The notes: a model not told the origin generated them from the sequence alone. Counted from the stretch's first letter, positions 17,761 through 25,615 are shown. The stretch is DNA of 40,339 bases from Bacillota bacterium (GCA_030527285.1 JAUNBC010000010.1:15973-56311), one strand, 5' to 3'. A program made the numbers and translations.

Positions 17761-18492
17761 ATGAGCGATTTTGAGGCGATCATCCTGCGCTCGCGCGATT
17801 ACAAGGATCAGGACAAGCTGCTGACCTTCATCAGCGCCGAGCAGGGCAAGGGGCTGGCGATAGCGCGCGGCGCGCGCAAGCCTTCCGGCTCGCTGCGCCC
17901 GGTGACGCAGCCTTATTGCCGCGCCCGCCTCAGCCTGTCGCCGCCGCGCGACGGCGTGGCCTTCATCGAGCAGGGCATAGCGCTGGAATCGTACGTCTCG
18001 CTGGACGCGAATCTGGCGGCTATGACCTACGCCGCCTATTTCGCCGAGCTGACCGAGCTGACCGCCGCCGCCGGCCGCGCCGCGCCGGAGCTGTATCTGC
18101 TGGTGCTGGCGGCTTTCTCGCTGCTCAAGCTTGACAGCGATCATCGCCGCAGCGCGCGCTTCTTTGAAGTGCGGCTGCTGGCGGAGCTGGGCTTGCTGCC
18201 GCCGCTGGACTCTTGCAATAATTGCGGGCGTAAGCTGAACGGCGGCGACTTTTTCCTCGACGCGGAGGCCGGCGGCCTCTATTGCGGCGCCTGCGTCAAC
18301 AGCGGCGCGCCCCGTCTCAGCGCCGGAGCCGCGCAAACGCTGCGCCGGCTGGCGGAGGTAGAATTACCGCGCCTGCCGCAGCTGAAGATCAACCCCGCGA
18401 TCGGCGATGAGCTGGAGCAGGCGCTGTCCGTCTATTTACGCTATCACCTCGATTATACGCCTAAAAGCGCCGCCTTCCTGCGCGGCTTATAA
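17761..18492 (+). CDS. recO: DNA repair protein RecO
   Basis: RecO helps load RecA on SSB-coated single-stranded DNA in the RecFOR pathway. The 243-residue protein has an N-terminal OB-fold (DFEAIILRSRDYKDQDKLLTF is the typical start) and a helical C-terminal domain with a zinc-binding site C152-x2-C155 and C175-x2-C178. GGGGTGG precedes the ATG. It is the last gene of the yqfC-to-recO block, and a terminator follows 14 nt later. Confidence 0.95.
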   Translation: MSDFEAIILRSRDYKDQDKLLTFISAEQGKGLAIARGARKPSGSLRPVTQPYCRARLSLSPPRDGVAFIEQGIALESYVSLDANLAAMTYAAYFAELTELTAAAGRAAPELYLLVLAAFSLLKLDSDHRRSARFFEVRLLAELGLLPPLDSCNNCGRKLNGGDFFLDAEAGGLYCGACVNSGAPRLSAGAAQTLRRLAEVELPRLPQLKINPAIGDELEQALSVYLRYHLDYTPKSAAFLRGL

Positions 18493-18505
18493 AGCAAGCA
18501 GTAGA

Positions 18506-18533
18506 GAAAAACGGAGCCTCAAGGCTCCGTTTT
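18506..18533 (+). terminator. Terminator after recO
   Basis: AAAACGGAGCC and GGCTCCGTTTT pair with a 4-nt loop and T run. It closes the long plus-strand operon and separates it from the convergent minus-strand genes. Confidence 0.88.
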
Positions 18534-18605
18534 GCTTACCGGCAAAGGCGGGCATGACCCGTCCGGCCGTCTATAAAACCCCGTAACGCCGTATCGCGAA
18601 GTTTA

Positions 18606-19043
18606 TCAACGCGCCGGGCTGTCGAGCCAGCCCATATTGACGGCTATGGCGCGCAGCGCACGGTCATTCCAGCGCTTGGCCGTGCGCTCGGAAATACCGA
18701 GCAGAGCCGCCGCGCCGTATTGCGTATGGCTGGCGCGGAAATATACCAGCCAGATCAATTGATACAGCTTGTCCTGATCGCGCCGGCGGCGGTCAAGGGT
18801 AGCCAGATAATCGTCCACCGCCGTGATACGCTGCCGCAGCCGCTGCATCTCGCCGCTGCACAGCAGCAGCGCCTTCTTGCCCGTAGGATCGCCATGCCGC
18901 CCTTGCGCGGCGCGCTGTTCGGCTATGCCGCCGCGCGAGGCGTTGAGCACGGCGCGCTCGGAATCGGCCAGCAGCTTGCGGTCATGCCAATAGCCGTAAA
19001 GAACGTCCTTGGCGGCGCGCCGCCAGTTGCGCTGATGATCCAT
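18606..19043 (-). CDS. Phage-type HTH regulator (sigma region 4-like)
   Basis: The 145-residue protein has a charged helical N-terminal part and a C-terminal helix-turn-helix (YGAAALLGISERTAKRWNDRALRAIAVNMG, about residues 110-139) resembling sigma region 4. This layout is common in phage late-gene regulators of the RinA/ArpU sort, but I cannot assign the family firmly. GAGGAGG sits at proper distance before the ATG at 19043; another ATG at 19049 overlaps the upstream stop (ATGA) but is too close to that site. It is cotranscribed with the zinc-ribbon gene upstream and faces an S24 repressor. No phage structural genes are nearby. Confidence 0.75.
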   Translation of the reverse strand: MDHQRNWRRAAKDVLYGYWHDRKLLADSERAVLNASRGGIAEQRAAQGRHGDPTGKKALLLCSGEMQRLRQRITAVDDYLATLDRRRRDQDKLYQLIWLVYFRASHTQYGAAALLGISERTAKRWNDRALRAIAVNMGWLDSPAR

Positions 19044-19045
19044 GC

Positions 19046-19357
19046 TCATACCTCCTCGCTGATGTGCGCGCCAAGGCGCAGCCATTCTATCTCCTCGGAG
19101 AGAAAAAACTCCTCCAGCATTACGCGCAGCCTTGATAACAGCTGCTCGGCGCAGACGGCGCATAAGCCGTCCTGCAAATACTGCGGCGCATAATCGCCGC
19201 CGCATGAAGCGCATTCGCCCAATTCCTCGGCAACGGAGCCGCAATTAGGACAAACGTCAAGCTGTTCATAGGCGGGAAAGCCATGGCATTCACCCAGCTC
19301 CTCCGCCGTCAGCCGCGGCGTCGCAAAGCGCTCGCCGCAATTATGGCAGATGTACAT
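19046..19357 (-). CDS. Small zinc-ribbon protein, phage-like
   Basis: The 103-residue protein starts YICHNCGERF and has further pairs CPNCG, CASCGG and CAVCA, so it probably binds two zinc ions. Similar small proteins beginning Y-x-C-x-NCG occur in phage and prophage genomes of Firmicutes, often beside RinA-like regulators; I infer a regulatory or adapter role. AAAGGAGG lies 7 nt before the ATG at 19357. The downstream HTH gene begins at its stop codon. Expression should be controlled by the dyads at 19372 and 19462 and the divergent repressor. Confidence 0.75.
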   Translation of the reverse strand: MYICHNCGERFATPRLTAEELGECHGFPAYEQLDVCPNCGSVAEELGECASCGGDYAPQYLQDGLCAVCAEQLLSRLRVMLEEFFLSEEIEWLRLGAHISEEV

Positions 19358-19371
19358 TCTCCAGCCTCCTT

Positions 19372-19396
19372 TTGCGTAATGTTTCTTGTTACGCAA
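19372..19396. promoter_or_regulatory. Operator-like dyad before the zinc-ribbon gene
   Basis: Half sites TTGCGTAA and TTACGCAA are perfect inverted repeats separated by 9 nt. The arms resemble those of the palindrome in the divergent repressor promoter (TTGCATA/TATGCAA). In mRNA the same sequence would form a hairpin just before the Shine-Dalgarno site, so it could act on DNA or RNA. Confidence 0.6.
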
Positions 19397-19461
19397 CAAA
19401 TTTAGCAAAAAAAAGAGGGCTGGCGTCAAGCATGCGCCGCGTGAGTGCGGGCTCAAACGGC

Positions 19462-19491
19462 GGTATTATAGTGCAATATTAGTATAATACC
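19462..19491. promoter_or_regulatory. Dyad over the minus-strand promoter -10 region
   Basis: GGTATTATA (19462-19470) and TATAATACC (19483-19491) are exact inverted repeats 12 nt apart. They cover the -10 box and predicted start of the minus-strand operon. The half sites differ from the TTGCrTA type, so a second regulator (perhaps the HTH protein itself) is possible. Confidence 0.5.
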
Positions 19492-19509
19492 TGCGGCGGC
19501 GTTTGTCAA
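19481..19509 (-). promoter_or_regulatory. SigA-type promoter of the zinc-ribbon/HTH operon
   Basis: The minus strand carries consensus -35 TTGACA (19504-19509) and -10 TATACT (19481-19486) with a 17-nt spacer. The leader to the first start codon is about 117 nt. Confidence 0.75.
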
Positions 19510-19540
19510 TGGGGCAAAGAGATTTTTTACGCCCCGCCTA

Positions 19541-19569
19541 TTGCATATTATGCAACAACGTGCTACAAT
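19541..19569 (+). promoter_or_regulatory. Repressor promoter with overlapping operator
   Basis: The -35 TTGCAT (19541-19546) and -10 TACAAT (19564-19569) are 17 nt apart. The 15-bp perfect palindrome TTGCATATTATGCAA (19541-19555) covers the -35, which suggests autorepression by the S24 repressor it drives. Confidence 0.75.
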
Positions 19570-19597
19570 ATATATGACAAAACTTTGCGAGGTGCCT

Positions 19598-20188
19598 ATG
19601 GACAGATCAGAGATGCTGGCGCAGAACCTGCGCCGCGCCCGCCAAGCGCGCGGGTTGACATTAGAACAGGTAGCAAGCAATCTGCATATCGAGCGCTCCA
19701 CCCTGTGCCGCTATGAAAGCGGCGATATCGCCAATATCCCGCCGGCGCGTATCGAGGCGCTGGCCAAGGCCTACGGCCTCTCTCCGGCTGAGCTGATGGG
19801 CTGGCAGTCGCAGCGTCTGCTGCCGCTGCTGGGCGAGATCGCTTGCGGCGCGCCGGTATTCGCCGAGCAGAACGTGCTGGCGATGATGCCCGAGCCGCCC
19901 GACGTGCGCGCCGACTTCTGCCTGCGCGCCAACGGCGATTCGATGCGCGGCGCGCGCATCTATGACGGCGATATCGTCTATATCCGCGCCTGCGATACCG
20001 TGGACGACGGCGAGATCGCCGCCGTGCTGCTCGATGACGAAGCCACGCTCAAGCGCGTCTATCGCGAGCGGGGCATGCTGCAGCTATTGGCCGAGAACCC
20101 CGCGGTCAAGCCGCTGATCATCGCCGAGGGCGACCACTCGGTGCGAATTTTGGGCAAAGCGGTAGCTTTTTGCTCGACAATAGTGTAA
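19598..20188 (+). CDS. XRE-family repressor with S24 self-cleavage domain
   Basis: The 196-residue protein joins an N-terminal XRE helix-turn-helix (residues 7-65) to a LexA/CI-type S24 peptidase domain. The predicted cleavage site is Cys83-Gly84 (IACGAP), the nucleophile Ser115 (GDSM) and the general base Lys152 (TLKRVY). By analogy with CI and LexA, RecA filaments formed on DNA damage would trigger self-cleavage and release of its targets. I chose the ATG at 19598 after GAGGTG; earlier in-frame ATGs lie at or before the predicted transcription start or lack a site. It faces a zinc-ribbon/HTH operon across an operator-rich region. Confidence 0.88.
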   Translation: MDRSEMLAQNLRRARQARGLTLEQVASNLHIERSTLCRYESGDIANIPPARIEALAKAYGLSPAELMGWQSQRLLPLLGEIACGAPVFAEQNVLAMMPEPPDVRADFCLRANGDSMRGARIYDGDIVYIRACDTVDDGEIAAVLLDDEATLKRVYRERGMLQLLAENPAVKPLIIAEGDHSVRILGKAVAFCSTIV

Positions 20189-20230
20189 AATAGATATCAG
20201 TACAAAATACCAGAGTATCGGAGGGCATAT

Positions 20231-20749
20231 ATGAACCCTTTTGTCATCATTCTGATCGCAGTTTTCCTGCTATTCCTGACTTTAGGCGTGGTGGCGGTGA
20301 CGCCGGCCTTTTTCGATTACCGCGTCGGTATACCGCTATCCGAGGACTATGACCGCGCCAACAAGCTGATGCCCAAATACGCCAACGGCAATCTTACCAG
20401 CCTGATACGCCGCCGCAATAATATCCGCATCATCATGCTGGCGGTGCTGACGGTGGGCATTATCGGCGCGCTGTCCTATGGCAGCTCGGTCAAGGTGGCG
20501 ATGCTCACCTGCGCCGTCTGCTTGGCCGGGCTGTTCATTCCGCTGCTCAACAGCTTCTATACCATGCATCCGCAAAATCCGCAAATGCATGACAAATTCC
20601 GCCAAAAGTACGGCATGGCGATACGCAGCAAATATAGCGGCGACATGTCGGTGACCGTAGCCGAACGGCAAAAGGCCAAGGAGCGCCGCTTAAAAGAGAA
20701 AGAGGCTAAAAAGAACCCGCCGCCCGTGAACAGCAGGAAAAAGAAATAA
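20231..20749 (+). CDS. Membrane protein of unknown function
   Basis: The 172-residue protein has an N-terminal membrane helix (residues 4-26), two more (about 66-84 and 88-108), and a basic, Lys-rich tail (last 30 residues). No motif is recognised. The middle stretch has a RIGIPL-like segment (YRVGIPLSEDYDRANK). A GGAGG site precedes the ATG. It follows the S24 repressor by 42 nt on the same strand without an obvious terminator, so read-through is possible, though it need not belong to that module. Confidence 0.7.
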   Translation: MNPFVIILIAVFLLFLTLGVVAVTPAFFDYRVGIPLSEDYDRANKLMPKYANGNLTSLIRRRNNIRIIMLAVLTVGIIGALSYGSSVKVAMLTCAVCLAGLFIPLLNSFYTMHPQNPQMHDKFRQKYGMAIRSKYSGDMSVTVAERQKAKERRLKEKEAKKNPPPVNSRKKK

Positions 20750-20829
20750 ACGCCAATGGGCGAACTATGTTAGCCCGCGCGCTCCGGCATAAGAAAAGCA
20801 CATTTGATATATAAGGAAAGGTGACTCCT

Positions 20830-21036
20830 ATGACAGCAAACAAACCCCCCTACCCGCCCACCGAGATACCGTCATCCGTCGCCGACGCTCTTGGCGCCCT
20901 GGCCGTTGACGGCTGCATCAGCTGCGAGCGGGCGCGCGCCTTTGCCGCCGAGCAGGGGCTGGAGCTGCGCTTTGTCGGCTATGCTCTGGATGAACTGGGA
21001 CTGCGCATCACCGATTGCGGCCTGGGCTGCTTTTAA
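20830..21036 (+). CDS. Small cysteine-containing protein, LGCF C-terminus
   Basis: The 68-residue protein reads like a small HTH-type fold: CISCERARAFAAEQGLELRFVGYALDELGLRITDCGLGCF. Similar short proteins ending C-x-LGCF occur in other anaerobes and I know no function for them. AGGAAAGGTG lies before the ATG at 20830; a GTG at 20821 is another possible start. It converges with the minus-strand gene ending at 21042, only 5 nt away, and its terminator seems to lie inside that gene. Confidence 0.65.
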   Translation: MTANKPPYPPTEIPSSVADALGALAVDGCISCERARAFAAEQGLELRFVGYALDELGLRITDCGLGCF

Positions 21037-21041
21037 CCGCG

Positions 21042-21233
21042 CTATACCGGCAAAGCAAAAGGCACGGCTGGATCATCTTCTTTCCATTGCCGTGCCTTTT
21101 TGCGGTCGTATGCCTTGGGATTTTGCGGCTTGCGGGTGACGGGATTAAGCCCGCCCCAGCTGCCGCGCTTGCTGTGATTCAGCTCACGCTGCTTCTTTTT
21201 GGGCAGCTTGACGAAGGGAGTATTGCCGTTCAT
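21042..21233 (-). CDS. Small basic protein of unknown function
   Basis: The 63-residue protein is rich in Lys and Arg (VKLPKKKQRELNHSKRG, WGGLNPVTRKPQNPKAYDRKK). The NPVTRK-x-NPKAYDRKK pattern is found in other short clostridial proteins without known function; nucleic-acid binding is a guess from charge. GAAAGGAG is 7 nt before the ATG at 21233, and a consensus promoter (21265-21293) precedes it, so it is a real gene. Its last codons contain a long-loop hairpin with a T run on the plus strand. Confidence 0.75.
   Translation of the reverse strand: MNGNTPFVKLPKKKQRELNHSKRGSWGGLNPVTRKPQNPKAYDRKKARQWKEDDPAVPFALPV
21057..21101 (+). terminator. Terminator-like hairpin inside a convergent gene
   Basis: AAAAGGCACGG and CCGTGCCTTTTT pair around a 22-nt loop. 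It starts 21 nt after the stop of the plus-strand small gene and ends in T5, so it can terminate that transcript. It lies within the last third of the opposite-strand coding sequence. Confidence 0.6.
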
Positions 21234-21264
21234 ATCATCGCTCCTTTCAGCACTTTTCCAGCTG

Positions 21265-21293
21265 ATGATAGCACGGCCGCCGGCAGTTGTCAA
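21265..21293 (-). promoter_or_regulatory. SigA-type promoter of the small basic protein
   Basis: The minus strand has -35 TTGACA (21288-21293) and -10 TATCAT (21265-21270), spacer 17 nt. It is back to back with a plus-strand promoter at 21314. Confidence 0.75.
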
Positions 21294-21313
21294 ATCCCCC
21301 GCGCCGGCAGCCG

Positions 21314-21342
21314 TTGACAACTACGCCCCTTCATGATAAAAT
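21314..21342 (+). promoter_or_regulatory. SigA-type promoter of the small membrane gene pair
   Basis: The plus strand has -35 TTGACA (21314-21319) and -10 TAAAAT (21337-21342), spacer 17 nt. The leader to the ATG at 21506 is about 157 nt and shows distant complementary segments GTTTTCC and GGAAAAC. No gene is seen in 21234-21505. Confidence 0.72.
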
Positions 21343-21505
21343 TTCTTGTGGTTTTCCGGCAGATAGCCCACAGGAACTTGCAGGTACGCGCCGTGTTTCC
21401 TGGTATTATGCAGCCATGAAGGCTTTCCCCGCTTCATCAGGCAGGAAAACTCAAGTGGCTATTTTTATTCAAGCGGCGCATCAATACACTTTAGGAGGTC
21501 ATAAT

Positions 21506-21916
21506 ATGGCATGCTTTTTAGCGCCGGTCGCGGAGGCTATCGTCGTTTCCGTGATCAAGAAAAACGTTCAGAACAAGGAGCTGGCCGCGCTTACGGCGGA
21601 TGCCGCGGAAAGCGTAGTTGCGGAAGAGAGCAGCTCTATTCCCACCAGCCGCAAGCTGGGCTGGCTGAGCAAAATGCTCTGGGGCGGCAGCTTTTTGCTG
21701 GCGATCGAGCATATCTGGCATGGAGAAGTGATACCGTGGCCGCCTTTCCTCACGGCTATGTATAACGCCGCAGACGTGCAGCCAATGCTGATGGAGATCA
21801 TCACCGTGGGCGGAGCGATGATGGCGGTGATCACCGCCGCCTGGCTGCTGATGGTAGCAGCCGCCAATCACATAGAAAAAAGGGCGGCGCGCCTTGCCTC
21901 CGAGCAGGAGGGCTAA
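21506..21916 (+). CDS. Small membrane protein, first of a pair
   Basis: The 136-residue protein begins MACFLAPVAEAIVVSVIKK, a short amphipathic or membrane segment, and has two better membrane helices (about residues 56-75 and 98-122) around the motif GWLSKMLWGGSFLLAIEHIWHGE. Related proteins occur in gut Firmicutes as hypothetical proteins. The ATG at 21506 follows AGGAGGT at ideal spacing; the long upstream extension is not coding. The next gene follows after 3 nt, so they are cotranscribed and may form a membrane complex. The His-x2-His pair (H-I-W-H) in the loop could bind metal. Confidence 0.75.
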   Translation: MACFLAPVAEAIVVSVIKKNVQNKELAALTADAAESVVAEESSSIPTSRKLGWLSKMLWGGSFLLAIEHIWHGEVIPWPPFLTAMYNAADVQPMLMEIITVGGAMMAVITAAWLLMVAAANHIEKRAARLASEQEG

Positions 21917-21919
21917 GCG

Positions 21920-22216
21920 ATGTGTCTGATCATCACCGCCTTCGCCGCCGTGATCACGACGCTGATCTGGTATTTAACAGCCGCCGCTAAAGACTTGAAT
22001 CTGGGCTGGCTGGCGCTGATGTTTTGGGGCGCCTCGCTGATGTGGACGGTGGACGGCTTTTTCTGCGTGGCGGCGGGCGAGCCTTTTCTCGACCTCTCCG
22101 CCAACGACGCGCTGCTGGGCATGGTGATCGTGCTATGCGGCCTCGCCGCCTGGGTGATATCGCTGCTGCTCCGCGATCCCCGTCATCGGCTATCATCCCT
22201 GATCAAACGCGCATAA
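21920..22216 (+). CDS. Small membrane protein, second of a pair
   Basis: The 98-residue protein has three predicted membrane helices (about residues 3-20, 27-50 and 64-84) and a short basic tail. Its segment LGWLALMFWGASLMWTVDGFF resembles GWLSKMLWGGSFLLAIEHIW of the preceding protein, which suggests the pair arose by duplication. It starts 3 nt after the first gene, with GGAGGGC as ribosome-binding site. A strong terminator follows. Function unknown. Confidence 0.72.
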   Translation: MCLIITAFAAVITTLIWYLTAAAKDLNLGWLALMFWGASLMWTVDGFFCVAAGEPFLDLSANDALLGMVIVLCGLAAWVISLLLRDPRHRLSSLIKRA

Positions 22217-22230
22217 CATGTTCCGCAAAA

Positions 22231-22263
22231 ATAAAAGACCTGCTATGCAGGTCTTTTATTTAT
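22231..22263. terminator. Bidirectional terminator between membrane genes and tRNA
   Basis: A 13-bp perfect stem (ATAAAAGACCTGC and its complement) with a 3-nt loop is flanked by A- and T-rich runs. It can stop the plus-strand membrane genes and the minus-strand tRNA transcript. Confidence 0.88.
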
Positions 22264-22266
22264 TTC

Positions 22267-22343
22267 TGGTGGGCCCTTTGGGACTCGAACCCAAGACCTA
22301 CCGGTTATGAGCCGGGGGCTCTAACCAACTGAGCTAAAGGCCC
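22267..22343 (-). tRNA. tRNA with CAU anticodon (Ile2 or elongator Met)
   Basis: The minus strand folds as a cloverleaf with acceptor GGGCCTT/AGGGCCC, loop CTCATAA (anticodon CAT), T loop TTCGAGT and encoded CCA. The body resembles tRNA-Ile2 of Bacillus (GGCTCATAACC core, GGTC variable region), whose C34 is changed to lysidine by TilS, but an elongator tRNA-Met cannot be excluded by eye. It is not the initiator, since it lacks the three G-C anticodon-stem pairs and the unpaired first position. Confidence 0.93.
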
Positions 22344-22386
22344 GCGCACCTTCTCCGCCGCCCAAGCGGCAATGACGGCGAGAGTT

Positions 22387-22415
22387 ATTATATATGAAAT
22401 AACGGCTATCGTCAA
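22387..22415 (-). promoter_or_regulatory. SigA-type promoter of the CAU tRNA
   Basis: On the minus strand -35 TTGACG (22410-22415) and -10 TATAAT (22387-22392) are separated by 17 nt. Confidence 0.8.
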
Positions 22416-22424
22416 GGTCTGCAA

Positions 22425-22454
22425 TAAAAAAATGGGGGCGCATCCGCCCCCATT
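22425..22454 (-). terminator. Terminator after rpoD
   Basis: AATGGGGGCG and CGCCCCCATT form a 10-bp stem with a 4-nt loop, followed on the minus strand by a long T run. It ends the dnaG-rpoD transcript. Confidence 0.9.
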
Positions 22455-22493
22455 GAACGCAAAAACGCTGGCGCGAATTGATCAGAGCTGTCC

Positions 22494-23603
22494 TTAATCC
22501 AAATAGTCCTTGAGCTTTTTGGAACGGCTGGGATGGCGCAATTTGCGCAAGGCCTTGGCCTCGATCTGGCGTATTCGCTCGCGGGTCACGCCGAATACCT
22601 GCCCGACCTCCTCCAAAGTACGGCTGCGGCCATCGTCCAGGCCGAAGCGCAGCTGCAAGACCTTCTTCTCGCGCGGGGTCAGCGTGCCTAAAACGTCCTC
22701 TAACTGCTCGCGCAGCAGGAAGAAGCTGGCCGCCTCCGCCGGAGCCAAAGCCTCTTCGTCCTCGATAAAATCGCCGAGATGGCTGTCCTCTTCTTCGCCG
22801 ATGGGCGTTTCCAGCGATACCGGCTCCTGCGATATCTTGAGTATCTCGCGCACGCGCTCTACCGGGATATCCATTTCGACGGCGATCTCCTCGGGCATCG
22901 GGTCGCGGCCCAATTCCTGTATCAGCTGACGCTGTACGCGGATCAGCTTATTGATCGTCTCGACCATATGCACGGGTATGCGAATGGTACGCGCCTGATC
23001 GGCGATAGCGCGGGTGATAGCCTGTCTGATCCACCATGTGGCGTAGGTGGAGAACTTGAAGCCCTTGTTATAATCGAATTTTTCCACGGCCTTGATCAGA
23101 CCGAGATTGCCCTCTTGTATCAGATCGAGGAACAGCATACCGCGGCCGACATAGCGCTTGGCTATCGACACCACCAGACGAAGATTGGCCTCGGCCAGCT
23201 TGCGTTTGGCTTCTTCGTCGCCCTGCTCCATCTGCTGCGCATAGAATATCTCCTCTTCGGCGGTCAGCAGCGGTACGCGGCCGATCTCCTTGAGATACAT
23301 ACGCACCGGATCGTCGATAGCGATGCCCTCGGGCACCGACAGGTCGATCTCCAGCGGCTCCACCACCGGCAGTACCTCGGAATCATCGGGGTTGGTGATG
23401 GCCTCCATCACTACCTCATGCGCCGACACCTCGACGCCGGCACGGCTCAGACGCTCATAAACGTCGTTCATCTGCTCCGGCGACATTTCAAAGCGGCATA
23501 GTGATTCGACGATCTCGGCGCTGGTGATAAAGCCCTTGCTTTTGCCGGTCTCGATCAGTTTTTTTATCGTTTCTTCGCTATTATGTTCGACCATGTTTAC
23601 CAT
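22494..23603 (-). CDS. rpoD: Primary sigma factor RpoD/SigA
   Basis: The 369-residue protein is a typical group 1 sigma factor of Firmicutes. A short region 1.1 is followed by region 1.2 ([16 protein letters not shown]), region 2 ([39 protein letters not shown] and the -10-binding [14 protein letters not shown]), region 3 and region 4 ([21 protein letters not shown]). The start is uncertain: a TTG at 23609 and ATGs at 23603 and 23594 are all in frame, with no strong ribosome-binding site. It lies 8 nt after dnaG, so it is probably coupled to it. The promoters noted in this window fit its expected -35/-10 specificity. Confidence 0.96.
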   Translation of the reverse strand: MVNMVEHNSEETIKKLIETGKSKGFITSAEIVESLCRFEMSPEQMNDVYERLSRAGVEVSAHEVVMEAITNPDDSEVLPVVEPLEIDLSVPEGIAIDDPVRMYLKEIGRVPLLTAEEEIFYAQQMEQGDEEAKRKLAEANLRLVVSIAKRYVGRGMLFLDLIQEGNLGLIKAVEKFDYNKGFKFSTYATWWIRQAITRAIADQARTIRIPVHMVETINKLIRVQRQLIQELGRDPMPEEIAVEMDIPVERVREILKISQEPVSLETPIGEEEDSHLGDFIEDEEALAPAEAASFFLLREQLEDVLGTLTPREKKVLQLRFGLDDGRSRTLEEVGQVFGVTRERIRQIEAKALRKLRHPSRSKKLKDYLD

Positions 23604-23611
23604 ACCCAAGG

Positions 23612-25420
23612 CTATTTTTCTCTCAGCAGCTTGTTCAAACGCGTTTTCTCCGCCAACAGCGCGGCGATCTGCTCGGTACTGATCCCGGCGTCGGCTAATT
23701 GCGCCTGTATCTCGGCGATACGCTGTCTGACCTCATATTGCTTAATTATACGGATATAATCTTCTGCCAGCACTTTAGCATCAGCATCAGGAATATCCGT
23801 TTGTAATAGTTTCAACAAAAAATTCCGTAACCCTTCATTTTTTTCTTCAATATAATTGAACAGCGAATTGAGATGATAGTCATAATCCGCGCCCAATTCA
23901 ATGATAAGGGCTATTAGCTGGTCTTCTTCCGCCGTTGCGCCTAATTTGCTGTCTAATTCTGCTAAAGCGCGGGCAAAAATATTCTTGTCCTCCGCCGCCA
24001 GACGCAGCAATGACCGCCGCGCCTGCGCCACTCCGCGCAGTTTTTCGGCGCTGACCGCCGCCCGCGGCGCGTTTCCGCCTCCGCCGCCGCTGCCGCCGCG
24101 CTGCCGCGCCCGCGCGATATCGGCCTTGAGCGCGTCCTCGGATACGTTGAGCTTCTTCGCCAGCTGGCGAATGAATATCGCCTGCTCGGTTTGGCTGGGG
24201 GTGGCGATGATCGCCGGCAGCAGCTCATTGACCAGCGCGCCCTTGCCGGCGGCCGTTTTGAGGTCGTGGCGGGGCAGCGCCTGATACAAAAGATAGGCGA
24301 GCGGATCGAGCGCGCCCTTTTGCAGCAGCTCCTGCCAGCCCTCCGCGCCATATTTATGCAGATAGTCGTCGGGATCAAGAGCGTCTGGCAGCATCAGCAC
24401 GCGCGTTTCGAGAAAATTGCAGCTGCGCAGCTTGGCCAGCGACGCCAGCGCCGCCTTGACTCCGGCCTTATCGCCATCGAAGCACAGATAAACGCGCAGC
24501 AAGGCCGGCGGCTGCGGCGCATAGCGGTTGAGCAGGCGTATATGCTCGTCGGTGAAGGCGGTGCCGAGGCTGGCCACGGCATTGGTCACGCCGTATTGAT
24601 GCGCGGTCAGCACGTCCATATAGCCTTCCATCACCACCACCGCGCCGCTTGCGCGTATGGCTTCGGCGGCGCTGTGCAGCGCATAGAGGTTGGCGGATTT
24701 ATTGTAGATGGGCGTAGTCTGCGAATTGAGATACTTGGGCTCCTCATCAGCCATGGCGCGGCCGCCAAAGGCGATCACCCGTCCCTGATAATCGCAGATG
24801 GGAAAGATCAGCCGCCCGTGGAATTTATCATAACAGCGCTGATTTTTGGCCGATACCGACACCAGACCGGCTAATATCAGCTCCTTATCGGCAAAGCCCT
24901 TGCCGCGCAAATGATTATACAGCGCCTGCCAATCATCGCCCGGCGCATAACCGAGGCCGAAGGCCGCGGCGACGCCGGCGCTGATACCGCGCTTCTGCAA
25001 ATAGGCATGCGCGGCATGAGATGAGCCAAGCTGCGCCGCATAGAAGGCGGCTGATTCGCTGTGAATAGCCCGCAGCTGCTCCAGCTGACGGCGGCGCGCC
25101 GTCTCTTGCGGCGACAGCGCCTCCTCGGGTATAGTGACGCCGGCGCGCTGCGCCAAGCTCTCCGCCGCCTCGGTAAAGCTGAGATTCTGCGTCTCCTGCA
25201 CGAAGTTGATGACGTTACCGCCCTTCTTGCAGCCGAAGCAGTAATAGTACTGCTTTTCGGCGTTGACGCTGAAGGAGGGCGTGTCCTCGTCATGGAAGGG
25301 GCAAAGGCCAAAAAAATTGCGCCCGCGCTTGGTCAGAGGCATATACTCGCCGACGATCTGCACGATATCGGTGCGCGCCATAATATCGGCTAATATTTCA
25401 TTAGGAATGAATTTGACCAT
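23612..25420 (-). CDS. dnaG: DNA primase DnaG
   Basis: DnaG makes RNA primers for replication. The 602-residue protein has the N-terminal zinc-binding domain (C40, H43, C61, C64), a catalytic TOPRIM core with the [10 protein letters not shown] and FDGDKAG metal motifs, a Gly-rich linker ([11 protein letters not shown], about residues 439-449) and a C-terminal helicase-interaction domain. Length fits. It is directly upstream of rpoD, the usual dnaG-rpoD pairing. The start is the ATG at 25420; AAGGAAAAAGATAGGTG lies upstream. No convincing promoter was found in 25421-25588. Confidence 0.97.
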   Translation of the reverse strand: MVKFIPNEILADIMARTDIVQIVGEYMPLTKRGRNFFGLCPFHDEDTPSFSVNAEKQYYYCFGCKKGGNVINFVQETQNLSFTEAAESLAQRAGVTIPEEALSPQETARRRQLEQLRAIHSESAAFYAAQLGSSHAAHAYLQKRGISAGVAAAFGLGYAPGDDWQALYNHLRGKGFADKELILAGLVSVSAKNQRCYDKFHGRLIFPICDYQGRVIAFGGRAMADEEPKYLNSQTTPIYNKSANLYALHSAAEAIRASGAVVVMEGYMDVLTAHQYGVTNAVASLGTAFTDEHIRLLNRYAPQPPALLRVYLCFDGDKAGVKAALASLAKLRSCNFLETRVLMLPDALDPDDYLHKYGAEGWQELLQKGALDPLAYLLYQALPRHDLKTAAGKGALVNELLPAIIATPSQTEQAIFIRQLAKKLNVSEDALKADIARARQRGGSGGGGGNAPRAAVSAEKLRGVAQARRSLLRLAAEDKNIFARALAELDSKLGATAEEDQLIALIIELGADYDYHLNSLFNYIEEKNEGLRNFLLKLLQTDIPDADAKVLAEDYIRIIKQYEVRQRIAEIQAQLADAGISTEQIAALLAEKTRLNKLLREK

Positions 25421-25588
25421 GTTGCACTATTCTTTAATCACCTATCTTTTTCCTTTTAGCTTTGGGAATATCTGATTAATTCGCGCCGGCGTCTTGGCGT
25501 CTCTTTTGCCGCCATACCGCAGGCTCTTATTTAATCGGACGTTCCTTAGTATCACGATAAATTTGTCATTTTATACCAAATGCGCGGT

Positions 25589-25615
25589 AAAAACCGCCGA
25601 GCTACTGCTCGGCGG
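25589..25615 (-). terminator. Terminator overlapping the GH25 stop codon
   Basis: On the minus strand CCGCCGAGC and GCTCGGCGG form a 9-bp stem with a 4-nt loop, followed by TTTTTA. The stem includes the final codons and the TAG stop of the GH25 gene. Confidence 0.85.

Noticed and set aside
21287..21505. Longer N-terminus for the first small membrane protein
   Set aside because: The extension contains the promoter and lacks a ribosome-binding site; the ATG at 21506 has AGGAGG at correct distance.
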